From the NCBI GenBank assembly GCA_028280455.1, contig JANQLT010000202.1:41496-105495 (forward strand): a stretch of 64,000 bases of DNA, written 5' to 3'. Below the pieces are notes generated by a model. That model was not told the DNA's origin, did not search any database, and saw only the letters and a program-made list of their open reading frames with translations. Position numbers and translations under genes: made by a program. This document shows, piece after piece, positions 17,457-26,627 of the stretch; the first letter of the stretch is position 1, and each line of letters opens with the position of its first letter. This DNA is from Kiloniellales bacterium. Its GTDB lineage: Bacteria; Pseudomonadota; Alphaproteobacteria; Kiloniellales; JAKSDN01.

Positions 17457-18008
17457 CTAAGAGCCAACACTCAATACGCGCTTGAAGTTCGCGATTCCGG
17501 CATGCGTTAGAGCTTCTATCGCGTTCCTTCGTGTCTCTCGCGCCAAACAAGAATCAGTCTCGAATGGTACTCGGCGCAATGCGGCGACATAGTCCTCGCC
17601 GAGACCGTGCTCTTTCGCTCCAGCGATCACCAGGGCCAGATACCAGTCATATGGCCTGAGGCGGCTATCTGTTGCCGGGGAGATATAGGTCTTGGCGTGA
17701 ACGAGAGCGCCACTGTCGACAAGCCGAACCGCAAACCTGTCGTTCCTCTCATAGCCGCTTCCGACACCTTCAGCTTGGTCAAGTCGTCCCAAGTCTGACT
17801 TTGCGATCTCAAACAACACGCCGAGGGACCTGTGGCCGCCCAACGCACTGCAAAGGTTCGCCTTACCTGATTCATCTTTGCTTCGCTTGTTGAACTTCAG
17901 AACGAGATCTGCGGCCTCTGCCTTGCCGACAACGGCTGCGCTTTCGCAGCGCCGCTTGAGACGCTTCGTCAGCATGTTCGAACCGTATGCGAAGTAATAG
18001 AATCCCAT
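17457..18008 (-). CDS. Gamma-glutamylcyclotransferase-fold protein
   Basis: A 183-residue protein of the GGCT/AIG2-like superfamily. The N-terminal FYYFAYGSNML is the family signature that binds the glutamyl group; the acid in LDQAEGVGSGYERN (Glu79) sits where the catalytic Glu is found. Members cyclise gamma-glutamyl amines or peptides to 5-oxoproline, but many have unknown substrates. The gene starts 20 bases after the end of the PHP-ATPase gene on the same strand, so the two form an operon. The small enzyme might therefore act with the ATPase, for example on a modified product; that is a guess. The substrate is unknown. Confidence 0.85.
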   Translation of the reverse strand: MGFYYFAYGSNMLTKRLKRRCESAAVVGKAEAADLVLKFNKRSKDESGKANLCSALGGHRSLGVLFEIAKSDLGRLDQAEGVGSGYERNDRFAVRLVDSGALVHAKTYISPATDSRLRPYDWYLALVIAGAKEHGLGEDYVAALRRVPFETDSCLARETRRNAIEALTHAGIANFKRVLSVGS

Positions 18009-18028
18009 CGATGATCGTGGCCCTTTAT

Positions 18029-20827
18029 CTAGAATCCATATTTCTCCTTTCGGAGATTGAATGCCGCCTCGCCGCCCTCCATGATGCTTTTGATCGCATC
18101 GCGGACGTTAGGCACGTCGATTGCACCTTCCCCTGCGATCTTGCCGCGCGACTGATCACCCGCGGTCCGGTGGTCACACCAGACAACGAGTTCCGCATCG
18201 CCGTTCACCACAAGGTTGGCATTGTGGCTTGAGAATACTAGCTGCCGCTTTTGCTTCGCGCGCCACGCCTGTTCGACGACCTCAAGGATTACCGGGTTGT
18301 CCAAGTCCTCTTCTGGCTGGTCGATAATGAGCGGAGGACCCGCCTGGTTAAGCAGTGTCTTGAGCAGCGCAGTCGCTTGCTGTCCTGCGGACGCATTGGC
18401 AAACGGAATGTACTCGCCTTCTCGGGAGCGAAACTCAAAGACCGGCACGCTATTTATCTGTGTGAGCGAGACCACCAGCCAGCTCTCGGCAGTCAGCGAT
18501 CGGCTAATTCTCTCAAGGTCGCCGGGCGTGAAGCCGGCAGCGGACAAGCGGGCGGTCTCCGGCCGTCTGTCCGATCCGTCGCGTTCCGCATCAAAATAAG
18601 CTAGAAGCTCCAGCTCGGCCAAAATCGCATCCCAGCGTTCCCGTGGCTGATCCGCTTCGATTACAGATTCTCCCAGCCTCTCTATCTTCTCACGCCTGAT
18701 GCCGGAGCCGGACAACGATCCTCGCAATCGATCAAGAAAGGCCGAGGCGTCAGCATAGCGCCGCACATGCGCGTTGATCGCTTTCCCCGAGCTCTCTGTC
18801 AGCTTCTGACACTGCGCGTCGATAAGCTCATCACGCCTGGCAATTAGCTCGTGCCAGCTTGCGCGCTCGGTCTGGTAATTCTCCTCGGCCCTGACAAGGC
18901 CCTTCAGTTCCTCGCGCAGACGGACGGTTTCGCGCTTGTGTTCGGCCTGTTTGCGCTCTATCTCACGGAGTTGTTCCATTTTCTCTGTATGAACGGATGA
19001 GCGCTGCACAGCAGCGTGATACGCCTTGCGGAACGCGCCGAGCTGCTCTGCCCACTTACCCCACGGACTGTCCGCAGTCTGGTTCTCGCTTGAGGTAATG
19101 ATCTTCTCAGCATCGGCTATCAAGGCATCCAACACGCCTCGTGCATCAACCAGCAACGCCTGGTGCTCCTCATGTGCGGCCTTCAGAATGCCGCCTTCTG
19201 GCATTTCCGGCGGTTGTTCTGCCTGTTCGCGATTTAGCTCGACAGAGCCGCGCAACTCGGTCGCCTGCTCGGAAAGAGACCGGATGTCTGCGAGCCAGCT
19301 TTCGACGGCTTGGTCTGCTGCTTCATAGTCAGGTCCCTGATCAAGGAGCTTGCGATCATTCTCGGATAAGCCGGTTAGAGACTTTCGTAGCGCATTCGCC
19401 TGCTCTGCGAGCGACTTCGCTTGGAGGTCGCGGTCGCCAATCAACTTCTCCAGCGATTTCTGGCGCTGCCTTTCAGCATATGTTTGGCGAACTCGATCAC
19501 TCTTGTCGGAAAGGCTGCCCTCCAGTTGATTCAGCTCGGATCGTATTGGAGTGGTGATAAAGCGTGACAGCTCCTCGATGCGGACGCTTACATCGCTGAG
19601 CTGCTTCTGACTGTAGGCCTGGATTGGCAGCAGAGATCGCACCTCTTCCTCCGTACACGGGCGCATGTCACCGTCAGCAATCTTGATTTGGACCATGCCG
19701 TCTTTGCTGCTGCGTCGGATTAGATGCGGCACACCATTGATTTCGAACCGCACTTGCACGCTTGCATTGAGCGGCCTCAGTGTTTGCTCAATGAGGCGGC
19801 TTCGGCGCTGTTGATAGTTCGGCGCACCTTCCTCTTCGAGGCCGGGCGGCTGATCGCAAAGCGCCCAGCGAAGGTATTCTAGGATCGTCGACTTGCCGGT
19901 GCCCCGGCCGCCGATCAATGCGCTGTATTGCCTATTTAGCTCAAGGTCGAACGGTCCCAAGAAAGCGCTGTTGCTAACGCTAATAGCGCGAATGCAGACC
20001 GACGGAAGCTTCGGCTCGTCCTGCGACACGCGCGACTCTTGCGCAAGGCAGGCCTGTCGAAGCGCTTCGGCCGTCGGCGTGGCCCATTTGATCCAGGTCG
20101 TCGATCGGCCAAGATCTTGGTGGTCTTCGCGGCGATTGTCGGATGTCTGAAAGCACGCGATTCGTTTGTTACCCCACTCCTTTGTCCTTCCCGCGATGAT
20201 GTTGCGGTTGCCTTCACCCAACTTTCCTAGCTCTCCGTCCACATATCCGCCCACGCAGGGCATCTCGATGAACTTCCCAGCCTGACCTTTTCTGAGAAGG
20301 GAAGAGCCACTGTCGCTGACGTTTGGCAAGATGATGTAGCGGTCGCGGAGGTACTTGTGCTCGTCGAGTTTCTCTTTGAGTTGCTTTAGAGATTTGATCG
20401 CGTGCAGACGCTCAACTGGTGCTGTCTTCGCTTCGCCATCTGCGCTCGGCGAGATTGCTAGCGCGGTCTTGGCAAGCGGAAACATGTCGTCAGGGAAGTC
20501 AGCATCGAAAATCAGCAATGCTTGGCAGGGCACGCCTAGGGTCAGTTCCATTCCTGGAAAGACGACAAGCCGCTTGTCGGGCGGAATCGGCTTACCCTCT
20601 TCATTCGTTTCTTCTTGGGCTGCGCGGCGCACATAGCCTGCGAAGGCCATGTCATGATGGTCTGTGATTGCGATCGCCTGCAGACACCTATCGCGGCATG
20701 CTTTAACGAGGGACTCCGCGTAGGTCTTTCGCTCGTCTGCCGTCACACAATTGGTGCCCTTCCAATTCAGATCCCGTGGCGTGTGCACCTGCAGATCGGT
20801 TCGGAAAAAGTGCGCTCCCTTATCCAT
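18029..20827 (-). CDS. PHP-domain/SMC-like ATPase (TrlF or ppl type)
   Basis: 932 residues. Residues 5-250 form a PHP (polymerase and histidinol phosphatase) domain: DLQVHTPRD, AITDHHDM and FPGMELT supply the His/Asp metal site. Walker A follows at 305-313 (IGGRGTGKST), then a long coiled coil (about 420-680), and near the C-terminus the ABC/SMC half with LIIDQPEEDLDNP (Walker B) and a following FSSHNANL histidine switch. This order matches proteins named TrlF in databases and the single-gene ppl anti-phage system. They likely use ATP-driven sensing to release a nuclease or phosphoesterase activity. It is the last island gene before the tRNA and is coupled to the GGCT-fold gene. Motifs look intact. 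Confidence 0.85.
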   Translation of the reverse strand: MDKGAHFFRTDLQVHTPRDLNWKGTNCVTADERKTYAESLVKACRDRCLQAIAITDHHDMAFAGYVRRAAQEETNEEGKPIPPDKRLVVFPGMELTLGVPCQALLIFDADFPDDMFPLAKTALAISPSADGEAKTAPVERLHAIKSLKQLKEKLDEHKYLRDRYIILPNVSDSGSSLLRKGQAGKFIEMPCVGGYVDGELGKLGEGNRNIIAGRTKEWGNKRIACFQTSDNRREDHQDLGRSTTWIKWATPTAEALRQACLAQESRVSQDEPKLPSVCIRAISVSNSAFLGPFDLELNRQYSALIGGRGTGKSTILEYLRWALCDQPPGLEEEGAPNYQQRRSRLIEQTLRPLNASVQVRFEINGVPHLIRRSSKDGMVQIKIADGDMRPCTEEEVRSLLPIQAYSQKQLSDVSVRIEELSRFITTPIRSELNQLEGSLSDKSDRVRQTYAERQRQKSLEKLIGDRDLQAKSLAEQANALRKSLTGLSENDRKLLDQGPDYEAADQAVESWLADIRSLSEQATELRGSVELNREQAEQPPEMPEGGILKAAHEEHQALLVDARGVLDALIADAEKIITSSENQTADSPWGKWAEQLGAFRKAYHAAVQRSSVHTEKMEQLREIERKQAEHKRETVRLREELKGLVRAEENYQTERASWHELIARRDELIDAQCQKLTESSGKAINAHVRRYADASAFLDRLRGSLSGSGIRREKIERLGESVIEADQPRERWDAILAELELLAYFDAERDGSDRRPETARLSAAGFTPGDLERISRSLTAESWLVVSLTQINSVPVFEFRSREGEYIPFANASAGQQATALLKTLLNQAGPPLIIDQPEEDLDNPVILEVVEQAWRAKQKRQLVFSSHNANLVVNGDAELVVWCDHRTAGDQSRGKIAGEGAIDVPNVRDAIKSIMEGGEAAFNLRKEKYGF

Positions 20828-21076
20828 ACCTTCACTGGCCTTTCCTGCTCACTCGGAACATGTAGAGATCGGAACAACGCTCAACGTCTTGTCACCTCAG
20901 AAAGCAGTCTCGAACTGGATCGCGCGCCCGACCGCGTGCAGCAAGGACGCCACGCCAGATGACGATGCCGCCAACCTTGCTGGAAATCCGGTCCAAAAAG
21001 GGAACGTCGGAACGAATTCTTATTGGGGAAAAGTTGGGGAAGTTCTGGGCGACAACAACTAAATCTTTGAAATAAT

Positions 21077-21152
21077 TGGCGTCCCCTAGGGGAGTCGAAC
21101 CCCTGTTTTCGCCGTGAGAGGGCGATGTCCTAGGCCACTAGACGAAGGGGAC
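21077..21152 (-). tRNA. tRNA-Glu (anticodon CTC)
   Basis: A full cloverleaf on the minus strand: acceptor GTCCCCT pairs with AGGGGAC, the T arm contains GGTTCGACTCC, the anticodon loop is CTCTCAC with CTC at 21118-21116, and CCA is encoded (21079-21077). It reads GAG codons. Its 3' end marks the sharp change from low-GC island (left) to GC-rich backbone (right), which suggests it serves as the integration site of the island. Confidence 0.95.
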
Positions 21153-21286
21153 GCTGGGTGGCCGGAAGCCGGGTCTTTTAGCGAATGCGCCCGGCCGTGA
21201 CAAGGGGATGAAAGCGGCGGGGACGGCCGGCCCGCCTTGCCGCGGACCGGCCCTTGCCCCCTGTCCGACCCCCCGGATGTGCCTTG

Positions 21287-22636
21287 TCAGGCGGCGCGCA
21301 GGCTCGCCAGGAACTCCTCGACCGCGCTTCGCAGGTCTTGGGACTGTCGGTCGAGCTCCGTGGAGGCCTGCACCATGTGGCCCGCCGAATCGCCGGACTC
21401 GGTGGCGGCTTCGGTGACGCCGGCGATGTTGCCGTCGACCTCCTGACTGCCCGCCGCGGCTTCCTGGACGCTGCGCGATATCTCCTGGGTCGCCGCGGAC
21501 TGCTCCTCGACCGCCGAGGCGATGCCGGTGACGATCTGGTTCATGCCGTCGATGCTCTCGGCGATCTCCTTGATCGCCTTGACCGACGCTTCCGTGGCGC
21601 CCTGGATCTCGGAGATCTGCGTGGCGATCTGCTCGGTCGCCTTGGCGGTCTCGTTGGCCAGGGCCTTGACCTCGCTGGCGACCACGGCGAAGCCCTTGCC
21701 GGCTTCGCCCGCGCGCGCCGCTTCGATGGTGGCGTTGAGCGCCAGCAGGTTGGTCTGCTCGGCGATGTCCTGAATCAGGTTCAGCACCTGGCCGATCTCG
21801 CGGGCCGCGCCGGACAGGCTCTCGACGATCTCGTTGGTCTGCTCGGCCTTGCTCGCGGCCGCCGCGGTGGCCTCGCTGCTGTTCTGGACTTGCCGGCCGA
21901 TCTCCTGAATCGAGGTGGCGAGCTCCTCCGAGGCGCTGGCGACCGTCTGCACGTTGCCGCTGGTGCGCTGCGAGGCGCTGGCCACCGCGGAGGCCTGCCG
22001 GCTGGTCTGATCGGCCGCGGCCGAGAGCGTCTCCGCCGTGGCGCGCAGCTCCGTCGCGGCTGCGCCGACGCCGTCGACGACGCCTTTGACGCTGTCGTCG
22101 AAGGTTTGCGCGAGAGTCTCCAGGGTCTCCTTCTTCTCGCGCTTGCCTTCCTCGAGGTAGACCGAGATCGCGTAGTCCATGTCGAGCAGGGCGGCTTTCA
22201 GCACGGCCGTGAGGGCCTCGCCCCGCTGGACGCGCCGGGTCGTGCTCGGCCAGGCGCCATCGAAAGAATCGCTGATCAGCGCCAGGACCTCGCTGACGAT
22301 GAAGCTGTAGCCGCCGATGTACCAACGGGGCTCGAGACCGATCCGGTTGTGGGCGAGGCCGATGCGGCGCACGGACTCGACATAGGCCGAATCGAAGCGG
22401 CCGTCGGCGATCAGCAGCCAGTGCTCGAGCTGCCGCTGCTTGGCCTTGGCCTTGACTTCCGCGCCCTGAAACAGGCCGTCGGGCACGGCATAGCCGCTGA
22501 GGTGATCGTAGAAGCGGTCGAGGACGTCGGGGAGGTGGCGTTCGAGAAGGGGGCGCAGCGTCCGGAGCGTCTCCTGGGTCGCCGCGTCGATCCGATCGAA
22601 TGCCAGCCTCGAGTGGTCGTTGTCGCCGTTAGGCAT
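21287..22636 (-). CDS. Globin-coupled methyl-accepting chemotaxis protein
   Basis: A 449-residue soluble receptor. Residues about 10-165 form a protoglobin-like haem domain as in Hem[22 protein letters not shown] carries the proximal His72, followed by [20 protein letters not shown]. The remainder is an MCP signalling coiled coil with the conserved tip [20 protein letters not shown] and adjacent methylation helices. No membrane span is present, so it is cytoplasmic. It should bind O2 and pass the signal to CheA for aerotaxis. It is the first backbone gene after the tRNA. No che genes are nearby. Confidence 0.9.
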   Translation of the reverse strand: MPNGDNDHSRLAFDRIDAATQETLRTLRPLLERHLPDVLDRFYDHLSGYAVPDGLFQGAEVKAKAKQRQLEHWLLIADGRFDSAYVESVRRIGLAHNRIGLEPRWYIGGYSFIVSEVLALISDSFDGAWPSTTRRVQRGEALTAVLKAALLDMDYAISVYLEEGKREKKETLETLAQTFDDSVKGVVDGVGAAATELRATAETLSAAADQTSRQASAVASASQRTSGNVQTVASASEELATSIQEIGRQVQNSSEATAAAASKAEQTNEIVESLSGAAREIGQVLNLIQDIAEQTNLLALNATIEAARAGEAGKGFAVVASEVKALANETAKATEQIATQISEIQGATEASVKAIKEIAESIDGMNQIVTGIASAVEEQSAATQEISRSVQEAAAGSQEVDGNIAGVTEAATESGDSAGHMVQASTELDRQSQDLRSAVEEFLASLRAA

Positions 22637-22852
22637 CGGGCGTGCCCTCCATGTGAGTTAGGCCAATCGTCTAAGCCAAAGCCACTAACAGAGGTCGGAT
22701 TAAGAAGGCGTTTATGGCGCGCGAGAAAATCGCACTGCGAGCCGTAAAATTCGACCTGGGAGCGTTTTCCGCTCGCGTGGAGCAGGGCACCGGCCCGCTA
22801 TCGGACGCTCGGGCCGTGGCCCGGCGGGGCGTGGGGGCCGCCGGGCCCGGCC

Positions 22853-23914
22853 CTAGGCGGCCGCCTCGGCGCCGGCGAGGCGGCGGGCGGCGGCCAGGAA
22901 GCCGTCGACCTCGGCCTCGGTGGTGCAGAAGGCGGTGATCAGGCGGACCTCGTTGGGGCTCTCGAAGGGCCAGTCGTAGAAGCGGTTGCCCTCGGCGCGC
23001 AGGCCCTCGACGACGGGCGCCGGCAGGCGGGCGAAGATCATGTTGGCCTCGACCGGCTGCAGCAGGGCGGCGCCGGGCAGGGCGGCCAGGCCCTCGCTCA
23101 GGCGCTTGGCCATGGCGTTGGCATGGCGGGCGTTGCGCAGCCAGAGCTCCTCGGCCAGGTAGGCCTCGAGCTGCACCGACAGCAGCCGGCCCTTGGAGAA
23201 GAGATGGCCGCCGCGCTTGCGCCGGTAGCGCAGCTCCTCGAGCTTGTCGCGCATCCGGCCGAACAGCAGCACCGCCTCGGCGGCGAAGGCGCCGTTCTTG
23301 GTGGCGCCGAAGGAGACCAGGTCGACCCCGGCCTTCCAGGTCATCTCGGCCGGGCTGACGCCGAGCGAGACCAGGGCGTTGGCGAAACGGGCGCCGTCCA
23401 TGTGGAAGGCCAGGCCGTGGCGCCGGGCGACCTCGGCCAGGGCGGCGATCTCGGCCGGCTGGAAGACCGCGCCGACCTCGCTGACCTGGGAGATCGAGAC
23501 GGCTGCCGGCTGGGCATGGTGGACGATGCCGGCGCCGCCGATCACGCCCTCCAGGGTCTCCGGCGTGATCTTGGCGCCCTCGCCGGGCAGGGCGACCAGC
23601 TTGCCGCCGCCGCTGTAGAACTCCGGCGCGCCGCACTCGTCGACGTTGATGTGTGCGCGTTCGTGGCAATAGACCACGCCGTAGGGCGGGCAGGCGACCG
23701 ACAGGGCCAGGCTGTTGGCCGCCGTGCCCGTCGCGACCGGGACCACGCCGACCTCGGTCTCGAAGACCTCGGCCAGGCGGCTCTCGATGCGGCGGCTGGC
23801 CTCGTCTTCGCCGTAGGCGGTCTGCGGCCCGGCGTTGGCCCGCAGCAGGGCCTCGAGGATCTCGGGCGCGGCGCCGGTGACGTTGTCCGAGCTGAAGTTC
23901 GCGGGTCCGGTCAT
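22853..23914 (-). CDS. ltaE: Low-specificity L-threonine aldolase
   Basis: A 353-residue PLP enzyme cleaving threonine (and allo-threonine) to glycine and acetaldehyde. Family marks: FSSDNVTGAAPEI at the N-terminus, HINVDECGAPEF, FHMDGARFANAL (Asp pairing with the PLP nitrogen) and SFGATKNGAF (Lys forming the PLP aldimine). Length is typical. The frame stays open far upstream only because of GC-rich sequence; the ATG at 23914 gives the canonical N-terminus. The small DUF6476-like gene lies just upstream on the same strand (29 bases), so the two may be co-transcribed. Confidence 0.92.
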   Translation of the reverse strand: MTGPANFSSDNVTGAAPEILEALLRANAGPQTAYGEDEASRRIESRLAEVFETEVGVVPVATGTAANSLALSVACPPYGVVYCHERAHINVDECGAPEFYSGGGKLVALPGEGAKITPETLEGVIGGAGIVHHAQPAAVSISQVSEVGAVFQPAEIAALAEVARRHGLAFHMDGARFANALVSLGVSPAEMTWKAGVDLVSFGATKNGAFAAEAVLLFGRMRDKLEELRYRRKRGGHLFSKGRLLSVQLEAYLAEELWLRNARHANAMAKRLSEGLAALPGAALLQPVEANMIFARLPAPVVEGLRAEGNRFYDWPFESPNEVRLITAFCTTEAEVDGFLAAARRLAGAEAAA

Positions 23915-23943
23915 GGCCGTTTCTTCGTCGCTCCCCTGTCCGC

Positions 23944-24255
23944 CTAGTTCCGCGGCTCGGCTGAGATCCGGCCGAGCTCGCGGCCGCTCTCCAGGTCGAG
24001 CACGACCACCTGGTCGCAGCCGCGCTCGGGCAGGCCCTCCAGGCGCAGCACCAGGCGGCCTTCGCCGGTCGTCGCCTCGGCGATGCGGCAGCCCTCGGGC
24101 AGCGGCAGGGCGACCTGGCCGAAGCCCCCGCCGCCGCCGCCGCCGGACAGCCGGCCGGCGAGCGTGACCGCGACGACGATCAAGCCGGCGAAGATCAGGA
24201 TGCCGAGCCCCACCACCAGGGCCAAAAGGGCGCGCGCGCCCGCCTGTTGTTTCAT
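23944..24255 (-). CDS. Small membrane-anchored protein, DUF6476-like
   Basis: 103 residues: a short basic start, one membrane span (about residues 8-33, ALLALVVGLGILIFAGLIVV), a run of seven glycines, then a small extracytoplasmic domain ending in VVVLDLESGRELGRIS. This layout matches the alphaproteobacterial family I know as DUF6476, whose role is unknown. It is divergent from the RluA-type gene by 67 bases and precedes threonine aldolase. Confidence 0.7.
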   Translation of the reverse strand: MKQQAGARALLALVVGLGILIFAGLIVVAVTLAGRLSGGGGGGGFGQVALPLPEGCRIAEATTGEGRLVLRLEGLPERGCDQVVVLDLESGRELGRISAEPRN

Positions 24256-24322
24256 TGCCGCACCGGTTAGGGTCCCGCCATGGCCCCCAAGCTAGGCAGC
24301 GCCGCCGGGCGCGGCAAGCAAG

Positions 24323-25330
24323 ATGCCGGATGACGCACAGGAGTCCGGGCAAGACGGCGCCGTTGCCGAGCGCCATGTCCTGACCGTCGAGGCCGAGGAG
24401 GCGGGCGAGCGCATCGACCGGCTGCTCAGCCGGCGCCTGCCGGACCTCAGCCGGGCCCGCCTCAAGCGGCTGATCGAGTCCGGCGCCCTGGCGCTCGACG
24501 GCGCGCCGCTGCGCAGCCCCTCGGCCAAGCCCCGGGCCGGCCAGGTGATCGCCCTGGCGGTGCCGCCGGCCGCGCCGCCGACGCCGGAGGCCCAGGCGAT
24601 CCCGCTGCAGATCCTCCACGAGGACGAGGCGCTGATCGTCGTCGACAAGCCGGCCGGCCTGGTCGTGCATCCGGCCCCGGGCAACCCGGACCGGACCCTG
24701 GTCAACGCCCTGATCGCCCACTGCGGGCCCTCGCTGATCGGCGTCGGCGGCGTACGCCGGCCGGGCATCGTCCACCGCCTCGACAAGGACACCTCGGGCC
24801 TGATGGTCGCCGCCAAGACCGACGCCGCGCACCAGGGCCTGGTCGCCCAGTTCGCCGAGCGCCGGATCGGCCGGCAGTACGCCTGCCTGGTCTGGGGCCT
24901 GGTCGAGCCGGCCGAGGGCCGGATCGCCGGCAACATCGGCCGCAGCCCGCGCAACCGCAAGAAGATGGCGGTGCTGAGCCGCGGCGGCCGGCCCGCGGTG
25001 ACCCACTACAAGCGGCTCGCGGTCAGCGCGTCGGGCGCGGTCAGCCGCCTGCTCTGCCGGCTGGAGACCGGACGTACGCACCAGATTCGCGTACACTTGA
25101 GCCATGCCGGCCACGGCCTGCTGGGCGACCCGCTGTACGGCCGCGAAAGCGCCAGCCGCCGGGCTGCCCTGCCGGCGGCCGCGCGCCAGGCCCTGGCCGG
25201 GCTGGGGCGCCAGGCGCTGCACGCCGAGAGCCTGGCTTTCCGCCACCCGACGAGCGGCGAGGAGATGGCCTTCACGAGTGCTTTACCAAGAGATTTGAGA
25301 GACTTGACAAACTTCCTAGAATTTTTGTAA
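24323..25330 (+). CDS. rluD: RluA-family 23S rRNA pseudouridine synthase
   Basis: 335 residues. An S4-like RNA-binding domain (about 20-75, ERIDRLLSRRLPDLSRARLK) is followed by the RluA catalytic domain with IVHRLDKDTSGLMV (catalytic Asp in HRLDKD) and LETGRTHQIRVHL. Such enzymes turn uridine to pseudouridine in rRNA; the S4 domain fits the RluD/RluC subgroup, and RluD is the best guess. The 3' end of the gene overlaps the first promoter of rpoH, and the AT-rich last codons appear shaped by it. Confidence 0.88.
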   Translation: MPDDAQESGQDGAVAERHVLTVEAEEAGERIDRLLSRRLPDLSRARLKRLIESGALALDGAPLRSPSAKPRAGQVIALAVPPAAPPTPEAQAIPLQILHEDEALIVVDKPAGLVVHPAPGNPDRTLVNALIAHCGPSLIGVGGVRRPGIVHRLDKDTSGLMVAAKTDAAHQGLVAQFAERRIGRQYACLVWGLVEPAEGRIAGNIGRSPRNRKKMAVLSRGGRPAVTHYKRLAVSASGAVSRLLCRLETGRTHQIRVHLSHAGHGLLGDPLYGRESASRRAALPAAARQALAGLGRQALHAESLAFRHPTSGEEMAFTSALPRDLRDLTNFLEFL

Positions 25331-25331
25331 T
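25304..25331 (+). promoter_or_regulatory. Sigma-70 promoter P1 of rpoH
   Basis: A perfect TTGACA (25304-25309), a 16-bp spacer and TGTAAT (25326-25331, five of six). It lies over the stop codon of the pseudouridine synthase gene and is the most AT-rich spot of the neighbourhood. It leaves about 150 bases before the rpoH start. Confidence 0.7.
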
Positions 25332-25392
25332 CTCTAAAGTCCCATAGGCGGTAAGGTCATATTGATCTGCGGGCGGCCCGACCCCAGATGAA

Positions 25393-25420
25393 GGAACCTT
25401 TCCCCTATCCTCTACGTATA
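25393..25420 (+). promoter_or_regulatory. ECF-type promoter P2 of rpoH
   Basis: GGAACC (25393-25398), 16 bp, CGTATA (25415-25420). GGAAC with a CGT-starting -10 box is the hallmark of ECF promoters in alphaproteobacteria (EcfG uses GGAAC and CGTT; RpoE/ECF11 shares the CGTA -10). Which sigma factor reads it is open. It suggests stress-induced rpoH expression. Confidence 0.55.
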
Positions 25421-25485
25421 ACTCACTGCGGCGAGGCCGGTTCGGCCGCGCTTCGCGGGGTGGATGAAGCAGCGAGGTCACCGTC

Positions 25486-26370
25486 ATGGCGTCTCCGAAG
25501 GTTCCGGTGCTCAGCTCGGAAGGCAATCTCAGCCGCTACCTGCAGGAGATCCGCAAGTTTCCGATGCTGGAGCCCAACGAGGAGTACATGCTCGCCAAGA
25601 GCTGGCGCGAGCATGGCGACGTCGACGCGGCCCATCGCCTGGTGACCTCCCACCTGCGCCTGGTGGCGAAGATCGCCATGGGCTACCGCGGCTACGGCCT
25701 GCCGGTCTCCGAGCTGATCTCCGAGGGTAACGTCGGCATGATGCAGGCGGTCAAGCGCTTCGACCCGGAGCGCGGCTTCCGCCTGGCCACCTACGCCATG
25801 TGGTGGATCCGCGCGGCGATCCAGGAGTACATCCTGCATTCCTGGTCGCTGGTGAAGATGGGCACCACGGCGGCCCAGAAGAAGCTCTTCTTCAACCTGC
25901 GCAAGCTCAAGGGCCAGATGCAGGCGATCGAGGAAGGCGACCTGCAGCCGGAACAGGTGACCAAGATCGCCGAGACCCTCGACGTGCCCGAGGACGACGT
26001 GATCAACATGAACCGGCGGCTGGCCGCGCCGGACCACTCCCTCAACGCGCCCCTGCGGGTCGACGGCGACGGCGAGTGGCAGGACTGGCTGGTCGACGAG
26101 GGCGAGAACCAGGAGACCACCTACGCCGAGAGCGAGGAGCTCGGCAAGCGCCGCGCCCTGCTGAACCGGGCGATGGAGGCGCTCAACGACCGCGAGCGGC
26201 ACATCCTGGAGGAGCGCCGGCTCAAGGAGGACCCGACCACCCTCGAGGATCTGAGCCAGGAATACGGCATCAGCCGCGAGCGCGTGCGGCAGATCGAGGT
26301 CCGGGCCTTCGAGAAGCTGCAGAAGGCGATCCGCAACGCGGCGATCGAGGAGCAGCTCGCCGCGAACTGA
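25486..26370 (+). CDS. rpoH: Heat-shock sigma factor RpoH (sigma-32)
   Basis: 294 residues. Sigma region 2 is clear (HLRLVAKIAMGYRGYGLP, GFRLATYAMWWIRAAIQEYI), the RpoH box QKKLFFNLRKLK marks it as sigma-32 rather than a housekeeping factor, and region 4 ends with the HTH QEYGISRERVRQIEVRAFEK. It directs polymerase to chaperone and protease genes. Two putative promoters lie upstream, one sigma-70 and one ECF-type. Alphaproteobacteria often have two RpoH paralogues, one controlled by the ChrR/RpoE system encoded 2.6 kb downstream; whether this is that copy is not decided. Confidence 0.95.
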   Translation: MASPKVPVLSSEGNLSRYLQEIRKFPMLEPNEEYMLAKSWREHGDVDAAHRLVTSHLRLVAKIAMGYRGYGLPVSELISEGNVGMMQAVKRFDPERGFRLATYAMWWIRAAIQEYILHSWSLVKMGTTAAQKKLFFNLRKLKGQMQAIEEGDLQPEQVTKIAETLDVPEDDVINMNRRLAAPDHSLNAPLRVDGDGEWQDWLVDEGENQETTYAESEELGKRRALLNRAMEALNDRERHILEERRLKEDPTTLEDLSQEYGISRERVRQIEVRAFEKLQKAIRNAAIEEQLAAN

Positions 26371-26627
26371 TACCGAACCGCGACGAGGCGGGCTCATCAC
26401 GGTCCGAAAGGCCTTCAGGCGCCACGCAGGCTCTCCTCGCTTCGCTTCGGGCGCGCGGTCCCGCGGTCGCCCTTGCCGGGCTGCGATGAGCTCCCCACAT
26501 CACAGCCTGCCATGAGGCCCTTGCGGCGGCCTGCGGTGTCGCCGACTATCAAGAGCTTGTCGCGAACTCCAAGGGAATCGGCCGGACGGCGCGCTCAAAT
26601 GGCGCCCCCGTCCCGGAGGTCTCGGCC

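Noticed and set aside
22853..25246. A 797-codon minus-strand frame containing threonine aldolase at its end
   Set aside because: The upstream 440 codons run antisense to the pseudouridine synthase gene and have the Ala/Arg/Gly look of GC-rich shadow sequence; the aldolase starts at 23914.
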